A stretch of 64,000 bases of DNA from CAYWVR01 sp964461715 (GCA_964461715.1 CAYWVR010000001.1:93063-157062); one strand, 5' to 3'; shown: positions 25,908 to 34,798, counted from the stretch's first letter. Notes: a model not told the origin generated them from the sequence alone. Numbers and translations: made by a program.

Positions 25908-27292
25908 GGTCCCCTGTCACCGCCCGGGCCGCCGCCCTCGAAGCCCTCCGCCGCGCCGAGGCCCCCGACCTGTTCCTCCAGGACGCCCTCCACGCCGTCT
26001 TCGCCGAGACCGACCTCGCGCCCCGCGACCGGGCCCTCGCGACCCAGCTCGCCGCCGGGACGATGCGCCATCGACGGACGCTGCGGCTCGTCGTCAGCCA
26101 CGTGCGCGGCAAGGGGCGGCGGGCGTCGTCGATCCAGCCGGCGCTCCTGGCGATCCTCGAGCTTGCGGCCTTCCAGCTTCTCTTCCTCGACCGTGTGCCC
26201 GACTATGCCGCAGTCAACGAGGCCGTCGAGGCGGCCCGCGCCACGGCCCGCAGCGCCGGTGCCGCACGCAAGACGGCCGGGTTTATCAACGGGGTGCTGC
26301 GCGGCATCGGGCGACTCGTCCGGGGGCATGAGCCCGAGGGCGTGCCCGGGCGCGAGGCCCTCCCGCATCCGGAAAGGGGCGTGGTGCGGCTGGCCGAGCC
26401 CGTCCTCCCCGACCCGAGGACGGACCGGGACGCGTTCCTCGGCGAGGCCTACTCGCTGCCCGACTGGCTCGTCCAGCGGTGGCTTACGACCTATGGGAAG
26501 CGGACCGAGTCGATCTGCGCGGCATCGAACCGGCGGCCGCGGACGATTGCCCGCGTCAACCCGATGAAGCAAGAGGCGCGGGCGCGGCTGGAAGAGGCGG
26601 GCCTCGATCCGGAAGGCGACGCGGTCGACGTCTCGCCGCTTGCGCCGGCGGAGTTGGCGGCCCTGCTCGATGAGGGGGTCGTCACGGTGCAGGACCGGTC
26701 CGCGATGGAGGCCGTGCGGCTGCTGGAAGCGCGGCCGGGGGAGCGGGTGTTGGACCTCTGCGCCGCGCCCGGCACGAAGACGACGCAGATCGTCGAGGCG
26801 ATGGGCGATGAAGGGACGGTCCTCGCCTGCGACCGCGACGAGGGGAAGCTGGCCCCGGTGCGGGACGTGGCTGTCGCCCGAGGCTTCGCGAGCGTGAGGT
26901 GCTGTCCGGCAGCGGACCTTGCGGCCCTCGTTCCCGAAGGCGGATTCGACGCCGCCCTCGTCGACGCCCCGTGCTCGAACACGGGGGTCCTGGCGCGGCG
27001 GGTCGAGGCGCGGTGGCGGCTGCGGCCGAAGGACGTCGTGGAGCTCGCCGCCATCCAGTCGGAGCTCCTGGCGCGGGCGGCGGACCTCGTGCGACCCGGC
27101 GGGCGGCTCGTCTACTCGACCTGCTCGCTGGAGCCGGAGGAGAACGGGGGCGTCATCGACCGGTTCCTCGCCCGCGCGGACGGTTGGCGCGAGGTCCGTC
27201 GCGAGGCGATCCTGCCGACGCACGACCATGACGGGGCGTTCGTCGCGCGCCTTGAGCGGGGGATCGCCACGGTCCTTGCCGGGGGCGCCTGA
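25892..27292 (+). CDS. rsmB: 16S rRNA (cytosine-967-C5)-methyltransferase-like protein
   Basis: 466 residues. An N-terminal NusB-like RNA-binding helical domain (about 10-150, e.g. FLDRVPDYAAVNEAVEAAR) is followed by the RsmB/Nol1 methyltransferase domain: SAM loop LCAAPGTKTTQI, catalytic-site motif DAPCSNTGVLARR, and the nucleophile motif YSTCSLEPEENG. It makes m5C in 16S rRNA using SAM. GTG 25892 is favoured by GGAGGAGG 7 nt upstream and lies within the 3' end of DUF116. About 30 residues (roughly 146-170) between the NusB and catalytic domains are unusually Glu/Pro/Arg-rich. Confidence 0.93.
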   Translation: MVPPLGSPVTARAAALEALRRAEAPDLFLQDALHAVFAETDLAPRDRALATQLAAGTMRHRRTLRLVVSHVRGKGRRASSIQPALLAILELAAFQLLFLDRVPDYAAVNEAVEAARATARSAGAARKTAGFINGVLRGIGRLVRGHEPEGVPGREALPHPERGVVRLAEPVLPDPRTDRDAFLGEAYSLPDWLVQRWLTTYGKRTESICAASNRRPRTIARVNPMKQEARARLEEAGLDPEGDAVDVSPLAPAELAALLDEGVVTVQDRSAMEAVRLLEARPGERVLDLCAAPGTKTTQIVEAMGDEGTVLACDRDEGKLAPVRDVAVARGFASVRCCPAADLAALVPEGGFDAALVDAPCSNTGVLARRVEARWRLRPKDVVELAAIQSELLARAADLVRPGGRLVYSTCSLEPEENGGVIDRFLARADGWREVRREAILPTHDHDGAFVARLERGIATVLAGGA

Positions 27293-27310
27293 TCACGCTA
27301 CCATGCCTCC

Positions 27311-28261
27311 ATGCCCGCCCTCGACCCCATGCCCGAACCGGACGTCGCCCGCGTTGATGGGGCCGCCGGGACGCGGGTCCAGTATCGCCGCGCGGCGCGG
27401 GGAGCCTGGGTCGGCATCGTCGGGAACCTGGTGCTCGGGGTGGCGAAGCTCGCGGGCGGCGTCCTGGGGACGAGCACGGCCCTCGTCGCCGACGCCCTGC
27501 ACAGCCTCTCGGACTCGGTTTCGAGTGTCATCGTCCTCTGGGGCCTGAAGTCCGCCGGCCGCCCCGCCGACAAGGAGCACCCCTTCGGCCACGGCAAGGC
27601 CGAGTTCGTCGCCGCCCGAACCGTGGCGATCCTGCTGATCTTCATCGCCATGGGGCTCGGGTATCAGGCGGTCACGAAGATTCTCGACCCGCCGGAGGCC
27701 GTGTTCCCGAAGCCGTTCACCCTCTGGTTCGTGATTGCGAGCGTCGTCGTCAAGGAGGGCCTTTTCCAGTACAAGATCCGGCTGGGGCGGCGTGTGGGGA
27801 GCGAGAGCCTGATCGCCGATGCGTGGCACCATCGGAGCGACGCGTTCTCGTCGCTGGCCGCCCTGGCGGGGATCGCGGCGGCCATCGTGCTGGGGCACGA
27901 GTGGAGGATTCTCGACCCGATTGCCGCGCTGGCGATCGTCGGCCTCCTGGCGGCGATGGGCGTCAAGACGTTCCTGCGGGCCGGGTCGGCCCTGATGGAC
28001 GAGGCCGCCGACGAGGAGACCGCCGCCGCCATCCGTCGCGCGGCCGTGGAGGTCGAGGGCGTCGAGGACCTGGAGAAGGTGATGACCCGCCGCTCGGGCC
28101 TCGAGATCCACGCCGAGCTGCACGTAGAGGTGGACGCCGAGATGCCCGTCGGCGAGGCCCACGACATCGCGACCGCCGTCACCGCGCGCATCCGCCGCGA
28201 GGTCCCCGGCGTGACCCACGTGACGGTGCACGTTGAGCCATATGTCCCCGGGGATCATTGA
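27311..28261 (+). CDS. Cation diffusion facilitator (CDF) family transporter
   Basis: 316 residues with about six membrane segments from residue 30 to 215. Metal-site signatures of the CDF family are ALVADALHSLSDSVSS (HxxxD in TM2) and LIADAWHHRSDAFSS (HxxxD in TM5). The C-terminal cytoplasmic domain (about 230-316) is the ferredoxin-like dimerisation domain, with HAELHVEVDAEMPVGEAHDI. Exports Zn, Fe, Mn or a similar divalent ion in exchange for protons; the metal cannot be told here. It lies 18 bp after rsmB and may share its transcript. Confidence 0.93.
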   Translation: MPALDPMPEPDVARVDGAAGTRVQYRRAARGAWVGIVGNLVLGVAKLAGGVLGTSTALVADALHSLSDSVSSVIVLWGLKSAGRPADKEHPFGHGKAEFVAARTVAILLIFIAMGLGYQAVTKILDPPEAVFPKPFTLWFVIASVVVKEGLFQYKIRLGRRVGSESLIADAWHHRSDAFSSLAALAGIAAAIVLGHEWRILDPIAALAIVGLLAAMGVKTFLRAGSALMDEAADEETAAAIRRAAVEVEGVEDLEKVMTRRSGLEIHAELHVEVDAEMPVGEAHDIATAVTARIRREVPGVTHVTVHVEPYVPGDH

Positions 28262-28303
28262 ACGGCAGGCATGGGGCATCAGGCAACGGCGACGGCTCGG
28301 CCG

Positions 28304-28759
28304 TCAGTCCAAGGGATTGTACTTGTACCGTCCCCGGTGCGTCCCCGGCAGGTCCCCGGCCGTCAGCTCCGGCGTCCAATCGACGTTCAGGGGACGGTTG
28401 CGGGCGGCGTCGACGGCGGCGACGAGGCGGTAGCGGGTCGGGTCGCCGTACCAGCCCACGTCGTAGCGGGCGACGAGGCGGCTCTCGGCCCCCTCGCGCC
28501 AGAGCTCGATCCGTTCGCACCCGTCGAGGTCGGGCGGCGTCTCGGTCGACGTGAACCAGCTTCCCCGGAGCATCAGGTCCCTCGGCCCGGCCGCCAGGGG
28601 CGGCATGGGCAGGTCGCCCCGCTTCATCCACACGGCCACCGCCGCCCCGCACCCCGGCCGCGCGTCGCCGACGTAGGCGGCCATGGCGACGGCCCCCGCG
28701 AGGGCCGCGATGACCAGCACCGCCAGGCCTTCCTTCTTCATCCTCGGCGTCTCGCTCAT
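28304..28759 (-). CDS. Small single-pass membrane protein of unknown function
   Basis: 151 residues. A membrane segment at about 9-28 (LAVLVIAALAGAVAMAAYVG) could be an uncleaved anchor. The remainder is predicted exported, with DLMLRGSWFTSTETPPDLDG and a strand-rich end (RYRLVAAVDAARNRPLNVDW). No known family is recognised. The ATG at 28759 shares one base with the stop of the micro-ORF upstream (TGATG), suggesting coupling. It converges on the CDF gene (42-bp spacer). Confidence 0.6.
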   Translation of the reverse strand: MSETPRMKKEGLAVLVIAALAGAVAMAAYVGDARPGCGAAVAVWMKRGDLPMPPLAAGPRDLMLRGSWFTSTETPPDLDGCERIELWREGAESRLVARYDVGWYGDPTRYRLVAAVDAARNRPLNVDWTPELTAGDLPGTHRGRYKYNPLD

Positions 28760-28890
28760 CAGCGCATCTTCCGCACGTGCTGCATCTCGGCGCCGGGCCC
28801 GTCGCCCGGTCGCCTCTTGAACGCCGAGGCCGCGGCGAGGTTCCGTGGGATATCGTTGCGGCAGGGCGGGCACCTGTATGGTCGCCCCAT
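28759..28890 (-). CDS. Possible 43-residue zinc-ribbon micro-protein
   Basis: Short frame MGRPYRCPPCRNDIPRNLAA continuing to KMR before TGA. It has one CxxC pair and a basic composition. The TGA overlaps the ATG of the following membrane-protein gene. No ribosome-binding site is visible before 28890, and the frame is open back to 28968, so the start is uncertain. It could be a real micro-ORF or only a leader that couples translation. Confidence 0.35.
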   Translation of the reverse strand: MGRPYRCPPCRNDIPRNLAAASAFKRRPGDGPGAEMQHVRKMR

Positions 28891-29032
28891 TGGTTTGACG
28901 CGGGGGGTCTTTGACCCACGGCGAAGGCGCCGCGGACGGCGACGCCAAGAGCCGAAGCCTGAGTCCACCGCTTCCCCTTGCCCTTAGGAAGCGGACATTT
29001 CTACTGAGTCGCGACAGGCGCCCTGAAAACGG

Positions 29033-29062
29033 TTGGCATGGGGTCGGTGCGACATTACGATA
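29033..29062 (+). promoter_or_regulatory. Candidate surE promoter
   Basis: TTGGCA at 29033-29038, 18-bp spacer, TACGAT at 29057-29062, 42 bp before the surE start codon. The -10 departs from consensus. Confidence 0.45.
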
Positions 29063-29104
29063 ACGGGCCGGCGGCACGGGCCGCCCAAGTTCAAGCGAGG
29101 ACCC

Positions 29105-29860
29105 ATGCGCATCCTTTCGACGAACGACGACGGCATCATGGCCCCCGGCCTGCTGGCCATGCGCCGGTCGCTGGCGGCCGTGGGCGAGGTGACCGTCGCG
29201 GCCCCCATGACGGCCCAGTCGGCATGCGGCCACGCCATCAGCCTGAACGAGCCGGTCGTCTGCCACCGGATGGACCTCGGCGACGGCGTCAAGGGCTACG
29301 GCATCGAGGGCAGCCCCGCCGACTGCGTCAAGCTCGCCCTGTTGGAGCTCTTGTCGGAACGGCCGGACCTCGTCGTCAGCGGCATCAACCTCGGGGAGAA
29401 CGCCGGGATCAACGTCCTCTATTCCGGGACGGTGGCGGCGGCGATCGAGGCGGCCTTCTACGGCGTGCCCTCGGTCGCCGTGAGCCTCGAGAGCGCCGAC
29501 GAGGTGGACTTCGAGCGCGCGGCCGAGGTCGCGCGGGGTCTGGTCGAGCAGATCGCGGCGCAGCGGCCGCCGGCCGGCACGATGGTCAACATCAACCTCC
29601 CGAACCTCGTGGCCGGGCCGCCCGCGGGTCTGCGCGTCGTGCCGCAGAGCATCCGGAGCTGGAACGACCGGTGGGACCGGCGTCAGGACCCGCAGGGGCG
29701 GACCTACTACTGGATGTACGGGGACCGGCCGCCGGAGGAGGGGGACCGCTCGGACGTCGCGGCCCTCGCCGGACGGTACGTCACGGTGACGCCCCTTCGG
29801 TTCGACCTGACCGACCACGCCCGGCTCGACGAGGTCGAGGGGTGGGGCCTGCATCTCTAG
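29105..29860 (+). CDS. surE: 5'/3'-nucleotidase SurE
   Basis: 251 residues. Opens MRILSTNDDGIMAPGLLAMR, the SurE metal-binding N-terminus, followed by GSPADCVKLAL and SGINLGENAG, all family hallmarks. It dephosphorylates nucleoside monophosphates in the cytoplasm. The substrate loop SACGHAISL varies from the usual SGxGHS. GAGG lies 4 nt before ATG 29105. It is convergent with the next gene, 6 bp apart. Confidence 0.95.
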   Translation: MRILSTNDDGIMAPGLLAMRRSLAAVGEVTVAAPMTAQSACGHAISLNEPVVCHRMDLGDGVKGYGIEGSPADCVKLALLELLSERPDLVVSGINLGENAGINVLYSGTVAAAIEAAFYGVPSVAVSLESADEVDFERAAEVARGLVEQIAAQRPPAGTMVNINLPNLVAGPPAGLRVVPQSIRSWNDRWDRRQDPQGRTYYWMYGDRPPEEGDRSDVAALAGRYVTVTPLRFDLTDHARLDEVEGWGLHL

Positions 29861-29866
29861 CCGTCT

Positions 29867-30463
29867 CTAGGGCCGGGCCCGCCGCACGAGCGGCACGAAT
29901 TGCTCCGGATGGAACCGGTTGGGCCGGACGACCATCAGCGAGACGAGCCGCCACTGGCCGTCCGGGTCGGGCTCGAAGCGTCCCTCCCACGTCACGTTCT
30001 GGTAGATGCGGGGAATCTGGAACTCCGCCCCCGGCTTCGACCGCACCAGGGCGCCTTGCCGCACCGTCGCCGCACCGTCCTCCATGCGGATCGTGCCGGG
30101 CGTGGGGAAGGCGAGGGTGACCCGGGGCAGGCCGGCGTCGGCGAGGAGCATGAGGTCGTCCTTGCCGAACTTGCCGGCCCTGTAGCGGTCGCTGATCCGC
30201 TCGGCGAAGCGGACCACCTGGCCCCGCTCGGCGGCGTCCTTGAGGATGCGGACGCTGCGGCGGAGGGCCTCGCCGTCGGTCTCGACGAGGGCGTCGGCCG
30301 CCCCGAGTGCCAGGCCCGCCAGCGGCACGGCCACGGCCGCGACCAGCAGCCCCCGCGACCGCCGCCTCTGCCACGCCACCAGCAGGACGATCTCCGCGAG
30401 GCCCAGGGTCACCCACAGGGGCCGTGGGTCCTCCAGGATGAGCCACGTGAGGGCGTCGGTCAT
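29867..30463 (-). CDS. Membrane-anchored protein of unknown function
   Basis: 198 residues. Two N-terminal membrane segments (about 15-31 VTLGLAEIVLLVAWQ and 37-57 LLVAAVAVPLAGLALGA) are followed by a soluble domain: a helix pair (SVRILKDAAERGQVVRFAER) and strands ending in YQNVTWEGRFEPDPDGQWRL. The size and order fit an NTF2-like/cystatin fold, but I recognise no specific family. It is divergent from the aminotransferase across a 217-bp spacer. Confidence 0.7.
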   Translation of the reverse strand: MTDALTWLILEDPRPLWVTLGLAEIVLLVAWQRRRSRGLLVAAVAVPLAGLALGAADALVETDGEALRRSVRILKDAAERGQVVRFAERISDRYRAGKFGKDDLMLLADAGLPRVTLAFPTPGTIRMEDGAATVRQGALVRSKPGAEFQIPRIYQNVTWEGRFEPDPDGQWRLVSLMVVRPNRFHPEQFVPLVRRARP

Positions 30464-30540
30464 GGGGTCTCCTCCTCGGGGGTCGGACCGTCCAGCCCCA
30501 TCCTACCGCCGCCCGGGCGCCGGCGTCAGCAGAAAAAGGG

Positions 30541-30568
30541 GCGCCTCGGGCGACCGCGGGCGAGGCGC
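30541..30568 (-). terminator. Hairpin with T-tract on the minus strand
   Basis: GCGCCTCG (30541-30548) pairs perfectly with CGAGGCGC (30561-30568) around a 12-nt loop. On the minus strand the stem is followed by CCCTTTTTCTG, a rho-independent-like arrangement. It lies between two divergent genes, so it would stop only antisense transcription coming from the aminotransferase side. Confidence 0.35.
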
Positions 30569-30578
30569 GAAATCCGCG

Positions 30579-30606
30579 TTGCATCCGCCGCGCCGCCAAG
30601 TATAAT
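30579..30606 (+). promoter_or_regulatory. Sigma-70-type promoter of the aminotransferase-serA operon
   Basis: TTGCAT at 30579-30584, 16-bp spacer, TATAAT at 30601-30606, leaving about a 70-nt 5' UTR before ATG 30681. Confidence 0.7.
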
Positions 30607-30680
30607 CGCACCCCCGGAAGCGTGAACCGCATCAGGCGGGCGCCGGCCCTCGCCGGACCCCACGGAAAGGACGATGCCCT

Positions 30681-31817
30681 ATGTTCAAGACGCGCCTGTT
30701 TGCCCCCGGCCCCACCCCCGTCCCCGAGGAGACGCTCCTCGCGCTCGCCAAGCCGATGTTCCACCATCGGACGGCCGAGTACCGGGCCATGCTCGAGCAG
30801 CTCACCCGGGACATGCAGGCCATCCTCAAGACCTCCGCCGAGGTCTACACCATGACCGGCAGCGGCTCGGCCGCCATGGAGGCCGCCGTTGCCAACCTCG
30901 TGGGGCGCGGCGAGACGATGATTGCCGTCCGCGGCGGGAAGTTCGGCGAGCGATGGAGCGAGATCGGCCAGGCCTTCGGCGCCGAGGTGGTCAACCTTGA
31001 CGTCGAGTGGGGTGCCGCCGTCACGGCCGACTCGATCGAGGAGGCCCTCGGGGCCAACCCCTCCGCCGTCGCCGTCTACCTCCAGCACTGCGAGACGTCC
31101 ACCGCCACCGCCTGCGACGTCAAGGCCATCGCCGAAGTCGTCGCCAAGACCGACGCGTGCCTTGTCGTCGACGGGATCACGGGCGTCGGCGCCCTGCCGT
31201 ACCACATGGACGACTGGGGCGTGGACGTCACCGTCATCGGGAGCCAGAAGGCCCTGATGATGCCGGCGGGCCTGGGGTTCGTCGCCTGCTCCGAGAAGGC
31301 CTGGACGAAGATCGAGGCCACCGACCCCGGCATGTACTACAACAACCTCCGGGCCTTCAAGAAGAGCCTCGCGAAGTGGGACAACCCCTGGACCCCCGCG
31401 AACTCGATGGTGCGGGCGGCGCTGGTCTCGACGGGCATGATCCGCGAGATGGGCATCGAGACCGTCTGGGCCGAGACGCGCCGCCGGGCCGAGGCGATGC
31501 GCGCCGCCGCCGAAGCCCTGGGCCTGGCCCTGTTCTCGAAAAGCCCCTCCGACAGCGTCACGGCCCTGTGCGTGCCGGAGGACGTCGACGGCGAGGCCCT
31601 GCCGAAGGTCCTCGCGAATGACTTCGGCGCGCGGGCGGCGGGCGGCCAGGCCCAGCTCAAGGGCAAGATCGTCCGGTTCTCCCACATGGGCTACCTCGAC
31701 GCCTTCGACACGCTCGCCGCCGTTGCGGCCCTGGAGATGGCCCTCGGCAAGCTCGGCCACAAGGTCGACTACGGCGCCGGCGTCGCCGCGGCCCAGAAGA
31801 CGCTGGCCCGGGGCTGA
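30681..31817 (+). CDS. Class V aminotransferase (SerC/alanine-glyoxylate type)
   Basis: 378 residues, fold type I PLP enzyme. Visible: FAPGPTPVPEETLLAL at the N-terminus, TMTGSGSAAMEAAVANL (cofactor phosphate region), ACLVVDGITGVGALPYHMDD, and IGSQKALMMPAGLGF, whose Lys190 should bind PLP. The family includes alanine-glyoxylate and serine-glyoxylate aminotransferases and phosphoserine aminotransferases of the archaeal type. Because serA follows 27 bp downstream, a phosphoserine aminotransferase role in serine synthesis is likely, though not proven. AAAGGA lies 9 nt before ATG 30681. Cytoplasmic. Confidence 0.9.
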   Translation: MFKTRLFAPGPTPVPEETLLALAKPMFHHRTAEYRAMLEQLTRDMQAILKTSAEVYTMTGSGSAAMEAAVANLVGRGETMIAVRGGKFGERWSEIGQAFGAEVVNLDVEWGAAVTADSIEEALGANPSAVAVYLQHCETSTATACDVKAIAEVVAKTDACLVVDGITGVGALPYHMDDWGVDVTVIGSQKALMMPAGLGFVACSEKAWTKIEATDPGMYYNNLRAFKKSLAKWDNPWTPANSMVRAALVSTGMIREMGIETVWAETRRRAEAMRAAAEALGLALFSKSPSDSVTALCVPEDVDGEALPKVLANDFGARAAGGQAQLKGKIVRFSHMGYLDAFDTLAAVAALEMALGKLGHKVDYGAGVAAAQKTLARG

Positions 31818-31844
31818 CCGTACAATCTCGCGAGAGGGACACGC

Positions 31845-33455
31845 ATGAAGATTCTGGTTTCCGACAAGCTGGCCGACGACGGCATCGAAATCCTCAAGGG
31901 CGAGCCCGGCTTCGAGGTCGACGTTCGGACCGACCTGAAGCCCGACGAGCTCAAGGCCGAGATCGGCGCGTACGACGGTATCGTCATCCGCTCCGGCACG
32001 AAGCTGACGGCCGACGCCCTGGTCAAGCCGGGCAACCTGAAGGCCATCGCCCGGGCCGGCGTCGGCGTCGATAACGTCGACATCCCCACCGCCACCAAGC
32101 ACGGCATCGTCGTGATGAACGCCCCGGACGGCAACACCATCTCGACGGCCGAGCTGACGATCGCCCTGATGCTCGCCGTCTTCCGCAACATCGTTCCCGC
32201 GTGCGAGAGCCTGAAGGGCGGCAAGTGGGACCGCAAGGCCTACATGGGTCGCCAGGTGGCCGGCAAGACCATCGGCATCGTCGGCCTCGGTCGGATCGGA
32301 TCGGCCGTTGCCCGCCGCTGCCTCGCGTTGGACATGAAGGTCGTCGGCTACGACCCGTTCGTCGCGGGGGGCACGGACCTCGCGAAGCAGATCCGCCTCG
32401 TCGACAACCTCGACGACCTGCTCAAGGAGGCGGACGTCCTGACGGTCCACACGACGTTGACGGACCAGACGCGCGGCCTGATCGGGGCCGAGGCCCTCGG
32501 GAAGATGAAGAAGGGGTCGGTGGTTCTGAACTGTGCCCGGGGCGGCATCGTGGACGAGGCGGCCCTGGCCCAAGCCCTCGAATCCGGCCACATCGCCGGG
32601 GCCGGCCTCGATGTCTACACCTCCGAGCCGCCCGAGAATCGGGCCCTTGTCGAGCACCCGAAGGTCGTCTGTCTGCCGCACCTCGGCGCTTCGAGCCGCG
32701 AGGCGCAGGAGAACGTCGCCGTCGACGCCTGCCACGCCCTCGTCGATTACCTCAAGGGGCGGGACATGCGCAACTGCCTGAACGTCCCCGCCTTCGACTT
32801 CGAGAAGGCCGGCGAGCTCAAGCCCTACGCCGAGCTGGGCCACCGCATGGCCGCGGTGACCGCGGCTCTGGGGCAGGGGCGACTCAAGAAGATCACCGTC
32901 ACCTACGCCGGCGAGCTGGCCAACGAATCCTACAAGATGGTCACCGTCAGCACGATCATGGGCCTGCTGCAGAACGTCGTCAGCGTGCCCCTGAACATGA
33001 TCAACGCCCTGGTCGTGGCCCAGGAATGCGGGGTGGAGGTGGTCGAGCAGACCAGTGCCGATGCGCGCGGCTACGCCTCGAGCATCCGCCTGGCCGTCGA
33101 GACCGACCGGGCCCGCCACACGATCTACGGTACGGTCTTCCACCGCACGTACCCGCGGATCACGGCCATCGACGACTTCTACATGGAGGTCAAGCCCGAG
33201 GGCGACATGGTCATCACCTTTAACCAGGACCGCCCGGGCATCATCGGCGAGGTCGGCACGATCTTCGGCTCGCACCGCATCAACATCGCCAGCATGGGCT
33301 TCGGCCGCAAGATCGATCAGACCGAGGAGGCCTGCATCGTCCTGACGCTGGACCAGGTCCCGACCGCCGAGATCATGGAGGAGCTGCGGTCGAGGGAGTT
33401 TATGAAGGGGGTGGTCCACGTGAGCCTCCCGCCCCTGGTGAGCGAAGGTGAGTAG
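31845..33455 (+). CDS. serA: D-3-phosphoglycerate dehydrogenase
   Basis: 536 residues, the long SerA type. Catalytic and NAD domains: GIVIRSGTKLTADAL, NAD loop IGIVGLGRIGSAVARRC, NCARGGIVDEAALAQAL (catalytic Arg region) and LPHLGASSREAQENV with the catalytic His. An intervening domain (about 325-450) and a C-terminal ACT domain (FNQDRPGIIGEVGTIFGSHR) complete the form that serine usually inhibits. It catalyses the first committed step of serine synthesis. GAGAGGG lies 6 nt before ATG 31845. Its last 8 bp overlap the next gene. Confidence 0.96.
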   Translation: MKILVSDKLADDGIEILKGEPGFEVDVRTDLKPDELKAEIGAYDGIVIRSGTKLTADALVKPGNLKAIARAGVGVDNVDIPTATKHGIVVMNAPDGNTISTAELTIALMLAVFRNIVPACESLKGGKWDRKAYMGRQVAGKTIGIVGLGRIGSAVARRCLALDMKVVGYDPFVAGGTDLAKQIRLVDNLDDLLKEADVLTVHTTLTDQTRGLIGAEALGKMKKGSVVLNCARGGIVDEAALAQALESGHIAGAGLDVYTSEPPENRALVEHPKVVCLPHLGASSREAQENVAVDACHALVDYLKGRDMRNCLNVPAFDFEKAGELKPYAELGHRMAAVTAALGQGRLKKITVTYAGELANESYKMVTVSTIMGLLQNVVSVPLNMINALVVAQECGVEVVEQTSADARGYASSIRLAVETDRARHTIYGTVFHRTYPRITAIDDFYMEVKPEGDMVITFNQDRPGIIGEVGTIFGSHRINIASMGFGRKIDQTEEACIVLTLDQVPTAEIMEELRSREFMKGVVHVSLPPLVSEGE

Positions 33456-34776
33456 GACACCCCCGGCATCGGTCTGCGTTGCGGCGCTCGTCGCCCTGGC
33501 CTTGGTCCCGGGCTGCGAGCCCACGGCGGGCGACGCGCCCGTCCTTCTGTTCTCCGGCAACAACGACGGCGTCATTGCCGCCTGCGGGTGCCCGGGGAAC
33601 CCCTCCGGCGGATTCGCCAAGCGGCAGGGGCTCATCGAGCAGTATCGACGCTCCCGCCCGAACGTCCTGCTCGTGGATACGGGCAACCTCTTTCCCGAGC
33701 GGGCCAACGCCGTGAAGGTCAAGTACCTGGCCCGGGCGGCTGCGGAGGCCGAGTACGACGTGCTGGCCCTCGGGGTGGGTGAGTTCCTGCTGGGCCTCGA
33801 ACGGCTCCGCGAGCTTCGCGACGCATACGACCTGCCGTTCGTCTGCGCCAACGTCCGCGACGCCTCCGGCGCCCGCGTCGCCGCGCCCCACGTGGTGCGC
33901 GAGGTGAAGGGGATCCAGGTGGGCGTCTTCGCGGTGATCGCGGATTGGGTCTACGGGTTTCCGCGGCTCGAATGGCGCGAAGGTCTGGCGATCGAGGACC
34001 CCGTCGTCGCCGCCCGTCGCCAGGTCGAGGCCCTGGCCGCGTGCGACGTCATCGTCGCGGTCTCGCACCAGCCGATGGCCGACACGCGGCGGCTGGCGGA
34101 GGAGGTCGAGGGGATCGATCTGGTGCTGGTCGGGCACGAGCAGAAGCTCCTCAAGACCCCGCAACGCGTGGGCGGGACGTGGCTCGTCATGGCGAACGAG
34201 CTGGGGAACTTCCTGGGGGCGGTGGTCCTCGCGCCGCCGCCGCAGGTCGAGTCCCCGGTCTACAACGTTACGTTCCTCTCGGCCCGGGTGCCCGGGTCCC
34301 GATGGGTCGAGGACCTTTACTGGGAGTACGTCGAGGAGGCCAAGGAGAAGAAGCCGCCCACCTGGGACACCCCCGTCCCCACCGTCTTCGAGCCTGCCGA
34401 GGCCTGCCAGCCCTGCCACAAAGCCGAGTACGCCCAGTGGAAGACGACGACCCATGCCCACAGTTGGGACGTGATCAAGAAGGCCGGCCGCACCGACGAT
34501 CCGGAGTGCGTCCTGTGCCACACGATGGGCTTCGGCCGGGAGGGTGGGTTCGTTTCGATGAAGAAGACGCCCGGCCTCGGGCGCGTGACCTGCCAGGGCT
34601 GCCACAACACGACGAGCGACCACGTGGAGCGGGGCCTGAAGGTCAACGCCCGGCTGGACATCTCCTCGCGTCTGTGCATGTCCTGCCATGGCCCGATCCA
34701 GAGCCCGGAGTTCGATTATTACGCGTACAAACCTCGGATTCTCCATCATCCGCCGGGGAAGAAGAAAGAGCGATAG
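33448..34776 (+). CDS. Lipoprotein: degenerate 5'-nucleotidase domain plus tetraheme cytochrome c
   Basis: 442 residues. N-terminal lipoprotein signal with lipobox VPGC (Cys about 24). Residues about 30-270 follow the metallophosphatase domain of UshA-type 5'-nucleotidases (LLVDTGNLF; LALGVGEFLLGLERLRE; SHQPMAD; GIDLVLVGHEQKLL). The metal residues are replaced, GD by GN and GNHE by GVGE, so catalysis is doubtful. Residues about 315-430 carry four CxxCH heme c sites (CQPCH, CVLCH, CQGCH, CMSCH), as in cytochrome c554-like proteins. GTG 33448 overlaps the serA stop. A periplasmic or outer-membrane electron carrier is the likely role. Confidence 0.88.
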   Translation: MSRTPPASVCVAALVALALVPGCEPTAGDAPVLLFSGNNDGVIAACGCPGNPSGGFAKRQGLIEQYRRSRPNVLLVDTGNLFPERANAVKVKYLARAAAEAEYDVLALGVGEFLLGLERLRELRDAYDLPFVCANVRDASGARVAAPHVVREVKGIQVGVFAVIADWVYGFPRLEWREGLAIEDPVVAARRQVEALAACDVIVAVSHQPMADTRRLAEEVEGIDLVLVGHEQKLLKTPQRVGGTWLVMANELGNFLGAVVLAPPPQVESPVYNVTFLSARVPGSRWVEDLYWEYVEEAKEKKPPTWDTPVPTVFEPAEACQPCHKAEYAQWKTTTHAHSWDVIKKAGRTDDPECVLCHTMGFGREGGFVSMKKTPGLGRVTCQGCHNTTSDHVERGLKVNARLDISSRLCMSCHGPIQSPEFDYYAYKPRILHHPPGKKKER

Positions 34777-34798
34777 GGCCCCCGGCCCCCCGTTTTAC

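Noticed and set aside
29781..33851. 1356-codon minus-strand open frame
   Set aside because: Longest frame in the window but antisense to surE, the aminotransferase and serA, all with clear family motifs. Composition reflects codon bias.
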